NCBI GenBank assembly: GCA_021823365.1
Contig: JAKAOD010000070.1
Coordinates: 1 to 10,173 of the forward strand
Length of the DNA: 10,173 nt
Reading direction: 5' to 3'
From: Actinomycetes bacterium
Lineage (GTDB): Bacteria > Actinomycetota > Acidimicrobiia > Acidimicrobiales > Bog-793
The notes beneath the pieces were generated by a model. The model had not been told where the DNA came from. It did not search any database and saw only the letters and a list, made by a program, of their open reading frames with translations. Positions within the stretch are counted from its first letter, which is position 1. Each line of letters opens with the position of its first letter. A program made the translations under genes and the position numbers. Below, one piece after another: positions 6,504 to 10,173 of this stretch.

Positions 6504-8038
6504 CGCTTGCGCCAGAAGTCGGACCGGCGGGGCTTCGCCACGTTCTCGGACCGCACGTTGAAGACCTCGAGCCCGGTCGCCCGGTGCAAGACGGCGTCGA
6601 GCATCGCGCACCACGCCGGGATCTCTGGGGCGTCGGGGTCGCCGGGGATGGATCCCTGCTCGAAGACGCTCACGATCCTCGGGTCCATCCGCACCATGCC
6701 GACCCATGCGGCAAGGGGCTCGCAGCGCCGGCGCATGAGCCCCTCGTCGAGGCCGGACACCGGCGAGGCGCGGTTGACCCCGAGCATGAGGTGGTCCCGT
6801 GGCACGCCGCTGGCGATGAGCATGTTCACCCGGACCAAGGTGTTCTGCACCCCGGCCATCGAGGTGTCGCTGAGAGCGACGCCGTACGCGCCGTCGCACA
6901 GGAGCGGCACCACGAGGCCGTCGACGAGCCCCGAGGTGTCGGCCGCCTCGATGATCTGGGTGTCGAGCACCACGAGGTCGAAGCGCGCCCGGGCGTAGTC
7001 GACCACCGCACGGTAGGCGGCGGCCGGCACGGCGGCCGGGTCCGCGTGCTCGTCGTCGGGGGCGAGCACGGCCCCGAAGCCGAGCGCCGCGAGCGTCTCG
7101 ACCCGGGCGGCGTTCAGCGCGGTGGGCCCGACGATGCCGCGGCGAGGGTCGCCTGCGGCCGCGGCGTCGAAGACGCTCGGAAGCGACCCCGAGCGGAGCC
7201 GCAGGTACTTGCGCACGTCGCCCTGGCCGCGGTTGGCGTCGACGAGGAGCACCCGGGCGAGCCCTCCCTTGCGGGCCGCACGCTGGGCGAGCCCGAGCGC
7301 GACCGCGGTCTTGCCGACCCCTCCCTTGCCCGAGAAGACGATGACCACCGGGGCGCGTCTCGACTGGGTGCGTCTCGAGGTGGCGGCCGGCGACGACTTC
7401 GGGGACCGGAACATGGTCTCTCCGGCGAGGGTCTCGGGGATGACCTCGCTGCGCTGGACGGGGGCGACCCAGCCGCGCTCGGTCGGCACCGGGGGGCGGA
7501 GATCCCGGAGCGGAGCTTGCGCGGGCGGCGGCTGGGCCGGCCGGGGTGCGGACGGGATCTTGGGCGCCTCGAACGGGCTGGGCGGCTGGACCAGCGGGGT
7601 CGGCTCGGGCGCTGCGCCGTTGGTGTCGGGCACAGAGCCGCGAACGCTCCCGTCGGCCTCGACGACGACCGTGCCGACCGGCGCGCCGCGCGCCGGAGCG
7701 CCGAAGCGGCCCATGATCGTGTCCAGGTCCGCCGGGAGCTCGACGGTGCGCGCCCCGGGCGGGACCTCGTCGAGGCCGAGCAGCTCGGAACGGGCGACGA
7801 GCACGGCCACGTTGCGCCGCAGCTGGAGCGCGACCCACTGGCGCAGTGCCGGCGCCTCGGCGCCACGGTGCTCGGCGACGATCGCCACGTAGCTGCGACC
7901 CGCCGCGGCGGCCTCACGCACCGCAGCGGTGACCTCCGCGGCTCCCGTGGCGCTGTCGGCCAGCACGTCGTAGCCCGCCGTGACGAGCGCGCGCGCCAGG
8001 CCGGGGAGGCCGATGACGGCGATCTGGGGGGCAGTCAT
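6500..8038 (-). CDS. MinD/ParA-superfamily P-loop ATPase with N-terminal receiver-like region (CpaE/TadZ-like layout)
   Basis: A 512-aa ATPase. The deviant Walker A motif GKGGVGKT is at residues 237-244, the A' motif LLVDAN at 264-269 and Walker B FDLVVLDT at 353-360, as in ParA/MinD proteins that dimerise on ATP and position cargo on DNA or membrane. Residues 1-110 (start MTAPQIAVIGLPGLARALV) alternate hydrophobic strands and helices like the atypical receiver domain of CpaE/TadZ. Residues 112-230 are a Pro/Ala/Ser-rich linker. No ParB-like or short DNA-binding N terminus of plasmid ParA type is evident. It follows the unknown 261-aa gene after 75 bases and overlaps the next gene by four. 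Possible roles are plasmid or element partition, positioning of a conjugation or pilus machine, or an accessory of a T4SS-like cluster; the nearby iterons favour element maintenance. The start has no good Shine-Dalgarno, so it could be slightly misplaced. Confidence 0.85.
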   Translation of the reverse strand: MTAPQIAVIGLPGLARALVTAGYDVLADSATGAAEVTAAVREAAAAGRSYVAIVAEHRGAEAPALRQWVALQLRRNVAVLVARSELLGLDEVPPGARTVELPADLDTIMGRFGAPARGAPVGTVVVEADGSVRGSVPDTNGAAPEPTPLVQPPSPFEAPKIPSAPRPAQPPPAQAPLRDLRPPVPTERGWVAPVQRSEVIPETLAGETMFRSPKSSPAATSRRTQSRRAPVVIVFSGKGGVGKTAVALGLAQRAARKGGLARVLLVDANRGQGDVRKYLRLRSGSLPSVFDAAAAGDPRRGIVGPTALNAARVETLAALGFGAVLAPDDEHADPAAVPAAAYRAVVDYARARFDLVVLDTQIIEAADTSGLVDGLVVPLLCDGAYGVALSDTSMAGVQNTLVRVNMLIASGVPRDHLMLGVNRASPVSGLDEGLMRRRCEPLAAWVGMVRMDPRIVSVFEQGSIPGDPDAPEIPAWCAMLDAVLHRATGLEVFNVRSENVAKPRRSDFWRKR

Positions 8039-8113
8039 CGGGCCGGCACGGACTCGAGGCGGGTGCGCATGCCCGTCCTGTGCACCGGGCCCGCGATCGG
8101 CAGCCGGTTGGTG

Positions 8114-8899
8114 CTACCGCCCGGCGATGCGGTGCCAGCCGATGTCGCTCTCGATCACGAACTCGTCAGGGTCTTGGCCGCGCTCGAGCAGCCCGAAGGC
8201 CCTTTCCGCCCAGTGGTGGACCGACTCGTACGGCCAGACGTCTTCGGCCGGGGCGAGGCCGTACGCGCGGCGGCGCCAGCACGCCCAGCGCAAGGCGTCG
8301 ACGAGGCCGGCATGGGCCGGCACCGCCTCGAGGAGCGCCCGGGCCTCGGCGAAGGCGGGGCGCCAGCCGGCGAAGGCTGCGACGAGCACCCGCGCCGCAC
8401 CGGGCGCCAGGTCGTCGGCGAGGGGAGCGAAGGCCGGGTCGCGCTCGGGTGACCCCCAGGCGAGCTCGACGAGGTCGGTGCCGTCCCTCCAGGTGCCAAA
8501 GGCCCGCCCCGAGGGCCAGCGAGGCGGCTCAGGCCCCCCAGGAGCGCCTGAGAGCGCCGCTGTGGCCCGAGGGGCCGCTCCAGAGCCCCCAGGGGCTCCT
8601 GGGGCCTCCTGGGGGGCTCTCGCCGGGCCTGTGGCGATCGGCTGGTCCGGCGCTCCCACCCCCTCCGCCAGCGCGAGGGTCCGCCAAGGGTCGTCCGGCG
8701 GCAGCGTGCGCACCACGTCGGCCGTGGTGCCGGCGAAGACGAGAGCGACGAGCTCAGGGTCGGCGGCGGCCGCCTCGCCCAGCGCCTCGTCGAGGCGGAC
8801 CAGCCGGCGGAGCGGGAGCAGCGGCTCGACGAGGCAGACCGCCCAGCGCAGGCATGCGTCGACGGAGCGACGACGCTCCGAGGAGCGTCCCGGTGGCAC
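8114..8899 (-). CDS. hypothetical protein, first gene of the ParA-like operon (261 aa)
   Basis: The GTG start at 8899 is preceded by TAGCCT with a 6-base gap, fitting a leaderless promoter. Residues 12-85 are mainly helical (LRWAVCLVEPLLPLRRLVRL). Residues 91-130 form a low-complexity Ala/Pro/Gly linker encoded by a repetitive G/C-run segment. Residues 131-261 form a second, better-ordered part with many Trp and acidic residues (DALRWACWRRRAYG, AEDVWPYESVHHWAERAFG) ending in DIGWHRIAGR. There is no signal peptide or membrane helix and no family I recognise. G/C-biased third positions and a clean frame support real coding. As the gene between the iteron array and the ATPase, it is a candidate DNA-binding or adaptor partner of the ATPase, by position only. 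Confidence 0.6.
   Translation of the reverse strand: MPPGRSSERRRSVDACLRWAVCLVEPLLPLRRLVRLDEALGEAAAADPELVALVFAGTTADVVRTLPPDDPWRTLALAEGVGAPDQPIATGPARAPQEAPGAPGGSGAAPRATAALSGAPGGPEPPRWPSGRAFGTWRDGTDLVELAWGSPERDPAFAPLADDLAPGAARVLVAAFAGWRPAFAEARALLEAVPAHAGLVDALRWACWRRRAYGLAPAEDVWPYESVHHWAERAFGLLERGQDPDEFVIESDIGWHRIAGR
8520..8620. repeat. repetitive G/C-run segment with nested hairpins and G-quadruplex potential
   Basis: Variants of CCCCCAGGAG/CTCCTGGGG recur in both orientations. GAGCCCC-CA-GGGGCTC (8583-8598) is a tight inverted repeat, and AGAGCCCCC near 8582-8590 can also pair with GGGGGCTCT near 8612-8620. On the plus strand the runs GGGG (8570-8573), GGGG (8592-8595), GGGG (8601-8604) and GGGGGG (8611-8616) could form a G-quadruplex. 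The segment encodes the Ala/Pro/Gly linker of the 261-aa protein. Confidence 0.6.
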
Positions 8900-8905
8900 C
8901 GACGC

Positions 8906-8911
8906 AGGCTA
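8906..8911 (-). promoter_or_regulatory. candidate -10 box TAGCCT of the ParA-like operon (leaderless)
   Basis: On the minus strand TAGCCT fits TANNNT and lies exactly 6 bases before the GTG at 8899, the same spacing as for the MocR gene. No Shine-Dalgarno sequence or clear -35 is seen. The nearest TGGGCAGG repeat starts about 42 bases upstream, so a protein binding the repeats could affect this promoter. Confidence 0.45.
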
Positions 8912-9016
8912 GCGCACCTGGGATCGGCCGCTGAGCTGGGAGAACGTGGTGCTGGGCAGGCGTGGGCAGGTGATGGGCAGGTGATGGGCACCCCGATTTC
9001 GAGACAAAACCCCTGG

Positions 9017-9067
9017 TAGATAGATAGATAGATAGATGATGGGCAGAATGTCCATCTATCTATCTAT
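9017..9067. repeat. TAGA tandem repeats and facing TCTA repeats forming a long hairpin
   Basis: Five TAGA units (9017-9036) face ATCTATCTATCTAT (9054-9067). The run at 9024-9038 pairs perfectly over 15 bases with 9053-9067, leaving a 14-base loop that holds the TGGGCAG copy at 9040-9046. In an alternative fold ATGGGCA pairs with TGTCCAT (one G-T wobble) around GAA, with a three-base bulge below. It could extrude as a cruciform or slip in length during replication. Confidence 0.7.
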
Positions 9068-9086
9068 ATAGGTGCCCCTATAAGAC

Positions 9087-9173
9087 TTTCTCTCTCTCTA
9101 ACATTACGAACCTGTAATGTTAGCTACCCCCCTCTCTCTGTCTATATGTGTCCCTCTATACCCCCCCATAGAG
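9087..9173. other. strand-asymmetric pyrimidine tract with a CTCTAT/ATAGAG hairpin
   Basis: Apart from the inverted repeat at 9098-9123, the plus strand here is mostly C and T: CTTTCTCTCTCTCTA, CTACCCCCCTCTCTCT, TCCCTCTATACCCCCCC. CTCTAT (9154-9159) and ATAGAG (9168-9173) can pair around the seven-C run. Such tracts can melt or adopt unusual helices and are common next to replication origins, which fits the flanking iterons. Confidence 0.5.
9098..9123. repeat. perfect inverted repeat, CTAACATTAC-N6-GTAATGTTAG
   Basis: The 10-base arms (9098-9107 and 9114-9123) are perfect, with spacer GAACCT. No T-run follows on either strand, so it looks more like a dimeric repressor operator than a terminator. 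It is AT-rich against a GC-rich background and lies in the middle of the iteron region. Confidence 0.65.
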
Positions 9174-9233
9174 CCTGCCCATACCTGCCCACGCCGAGAA
9201 AGTCCAGCGTAACCCGTGTTTTTCGAGTCGGCG

Positions 9234-9255
9234 TACCTGCCCACGTGGGCAGGTA
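9234..9255. repeat. 22-bp perfect palindrome made of two head-to-head TGGGCAGG repeats
   Basis: TACCTGCCCAC is followed at once by its exact reverse complement, centred on CACGTG at 9242-9247. It joins the inverted iteron 9236-9243 to the forward iteron 9246-9253. A perfect palindrome of this length suits a dimeric DNA-binding protein. Confidence 0.75.
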
Positions 9256-9555
9256 GCAGCGTCAGAACCGGCGATCTCGAGGCGATCCGAGCCTTTTTCG
9301 AGGGGCTCTGCGGGGCCGCCGCGCAGCATCTGGGAGGCTCCGCGGCTGTCGTCACGACTCAACATGACGATTGCGCGACAATATCGACAGTATCGTTACC
9401 AACACATGAATATCGCTTGTGAAGCTGATCGCCGCCTTTCCTGCCTCTGACCAGGCCTTTTGCCGTAGAGGCTCTCGCGGCTGTCTTCATGTCCCCTTTT
9501 CGCGCAAGCCGCTGACCAGGGCTTTTCTTGCTGGGCGGGTTCGACCTGATCCGCC
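9256..9555. other. 300-base stretch without a supported gene
   Basis: A 68-codon plus-strand frame from GTG 9216 runs through the palindrome and is not convincing. From 9361 to 9420 base composition turns AT-richer and TATCG occurs three times (9382, 9391, 9411). Two 15-base direct repeats follow (listed separately). No tRNA, terminator or clear promoter was found; a promoter for the primase-like gene may lie here or further right. Confidence 0.5.
9447..9526. repeat. 15-base direct repeat CTGACCAGG[C/G]CTTTT, two copies
   Basis: CTGACCAGGCCTTTT (9447-9461) and CTGACCAGGGCTTTT (9512-9526) differ at one base and start 65 bases apart. They lie between the iteron region and the primase-like relic. 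They may be binding sites or duplication scars; nothing decides this. Confidence 0.45.
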
Positions 9556-9859
9556 GTGCTCGCCGTACCGACGATCCTCGGGGGTGGCCACGTGCGCACC
9601 AACCGGGTCCCCGTCGGTGATGTCGACGCCTTCGTCGAGCTGTGCGTGTGCGGCGAGCGGGCCGGCACCGACGTCTATGTAGACCTGGCGCCCCAAGATC
9701 CCTCGACGGCCAAGCTCGACATTGGGGCGCGAGGGAAGAAAACGAACGGCGCTCGGCACCCCCTCTCTCGTCGCCAATGTCGGCACCGCAGACAGCACAT
9801 GCGGGGGGCCGCCAGCAAGCCCGGCCGACTCGTGCCTCGAGGAGCTGCCCAACCCGCTC
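9556..9859 (+). pseudogene. frameshifted relic of a primase-polymerase-like replication gene, paralogous to the next gene
   Basis: One frame from 9556 to about 9741 reads VRTNRVPVGDVDAFVELC, then DVYVDLAPQDPSTAKLD and ARGKK. This aligns with residues 33-92 of the following gene at about 45% identity by eye (VRT..R.PV.DVD.FV, YV..APQ.P, ARGKK). From about 9740 the family-like sequence seems to continue one frame later (GTPSLVANVGTADSTCGG, then PASPADSCLEELPNP), resembling the segment that follows the RGKK position in prim-pol proteins. An in-frame stop at 9547-9549 removes any upstream start. So it is truncated in front, shifted in the middle, and dissolves before the intact copy starts. A mobile-element replication gene that was duplicated, or captured from a related element, and decayed is the simplest reading. 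Confidence 0.55.
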
Positions 9860-9896
9860 CATCGACCCGATCCCTGCCCTCTTGCACAGAGAGGAC

Positions 9897-10173
9897 ATGG
9901 CACACACCGACCCCACCACGCTCGTCGACACCGACGCGATACGCCGATTCCACCACGTTGTCTACGGACGGCTCCCTTGGCCCGAGGACGCCGTCGTCGG
10001 GGTGGCGACCATGACGGCCTCGGGAAAGATGGTCCGCACCGACCGCCGGCCGGTCGCCGACGTCGACGGCTTCGTCGGCCTCGCCGTCAAGGCGGTCACC
10101 GCTGGCTGCAACTGCTACGTGAACGTCGCCCCGCAACGCCCAGGTCTCGACGTCTCCGCCCGAGGCAAGAAGA
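9897..10173 (+). CDS. primase-polymerase-like replication protein, N-terminal 92 aa, continues past the window
   Basis: ATG at 9897 follows AGAGAGGAC, a purine-rich but close ribosome-binding sequence. The protein reads DAIRRFHHVVYGRLPWPEDA, then VRTDRRPVADVDGFVGLAV, then CYVNVAPQRPG and ARGKK, and is open at the window end. N-terminal halves of bifunctional primase-polymerase proteins of plasmids and prophages have a similar order: a helix, a line of context residues, 'Y.N.AP', and an 'RG.K' step before the aspartate-rich catalytic site. The catalytic aspartates would lie just to the right, so they cannot be checked. Its placement beside the iteron region fits a replication initiator. The coding call is strong; the family call is moderate. 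Confidence 0.6.
   Translation, partial: MAHTDPTTLVDTDAIRRFHHVVYGRLPWPEDAVVGVATMTASGKMVRTDRRPVADVDGFVGLAVKAVTAGCNCYVNVAPQRPGLDVSARGKK

Larger units (their letters stand above)
8953..9255. repeat. iteron-like array of TGGGCAGG repeats (candidate replication origin or partition site)
   Basis: Exact copies on the plus strand: 8953-8960, 8963-8970, 8974-8981 and 9246-9253. Exact copies on the minus strand (CCTGCCCA): 9174-9181, 9184-9191 and 9236-9243. Partial copies are TGGGCA at 8985-8990 and TGGGCAG at 9040-9046. The left cluster is spaced 10, 11 and 11 bases and the right pair 10 bases, so each binding face recurs once per helical turn. The clusters point toward each other around a core that is poorer in G/C and full of hairpins. 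I noticed no further clusters in the window. Plasmid origins and centromeres are built this way; function here is inferred. Confidence 0.7.

Noticed and set aside
5946..7838. 630-codon minus-strand open frame as one gene
   Set aside because: Its first two thirds are an Arg/Pro-rich shadow of the ATPase gene. Only the part after the GTGA overlap (6503 to 5946) is a plausible protein, and that is annotated separately.
5909..8452. 847-codon plus-strand open frame
   Set aside because: It is antisense to the ParA-like operon. Its translation is Arg/Gly/His-rich without any motif, while the minus strand has Walker A, A' and B motifs in another frame. Long antisense frames are expected in GC-rich DNA.
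9098..9123. Rho-independent terminator
   Set aside because: The stem is AT-rich, and neither strand has a T-run after the hairpin.
8953..9255. CRISPR array
   Set aside because: The repeats are only 8 bases, lie in both orientations and lack regular spacers of 25-40 bases. The TAGA units are a simple tandem repeat.
9216..9422. Possible 68-aa plus-strand protein starting GTG
   Set aside because: Its first codons are the iteron palindrome, there is no Shine-Dalgarno or promoter, and no recognisable domain. The segment DLEAIRAFFEGLCG looks protein-like but is too little to support a gene.
9359..9931. 190-codon minus-strand frame
   Set aside because: It is antisense to the primase-like relic and the start of the intact copy, Arg-rich and without motifs.

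Overview
The window is GC-rich DNA with strong G/C bias at third codon positions, several GTG starts, a GTGA stop/start overlap and TANNNT boxes lying 6-8 nt from start codons (a leaderless pattern). Together these suggest an actinobacterium (Actinomycetota). The class cannot be fixed from the window; no rRNA or tRNA gene was seen.

Left part (1-2820). A large UvrD/Rep-type superfamily 1A helicase with a C-terminal HRDC domain enters from the left edge without its Walker A motif, which lies outside the window. It is followed by about 500 bases holding one short membrane-anchored hypothetical protein and one very uncertain divergent small ORF.

Middle part (2821-5900). A YdcR-like MocR regulator (GntR winged helix fused to an aminotransferase-fold domain) is transcribed leftward, divergently from a short cobalamin-independent methionine-synthase-like methyltransferase. 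Their shared intergenic region carries three CTGTACC/GGTACAG half-sites that overlap both presumed promoters, so the regulator probably controls itself and the methyltransferase. The regulator lacks the lysine that normally binds PLP (Ala instead). Directly behind the methyltransferase lie two mobile-element scraps abutting within a few bases: an antisense excisionase-like helix-turn-helix fragment and a stop-interrupted fragment of an IS3-family orfA.

Right part (5946-10173). This looks like the replication/maintenance region of an integrated or extrachromosomal element. A leftward operon encodes an unknown 261-aa protein, a MinD/ParA-superfamily ATPase with an N-terminal receiver-like region and proline-rich linker, and a small membrane protein translationally coupled to the ATPase. 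Upstream of that operon, 8940-9260 is a structured non-coding region. It has seven exact copies of TGGGCAGG (three phased at 10-11 bp on the left, mostly inverted copies on the right), a 22-bp perfect palindrome, a TAGA/TCTA long hairpin, a 10-bp-arm inverted repeat and pyrimidine tracts. Beyond it, on the plus strand, are a frameshifted relic and then an apparently intact start of the same gene family, which resembles the N terminus of plasmid/phage primase-polymerase replication proteins. Iterons between a ParA operon and a primase-like gene fit an origin and/or centromere; this is inference from layout, not proof.
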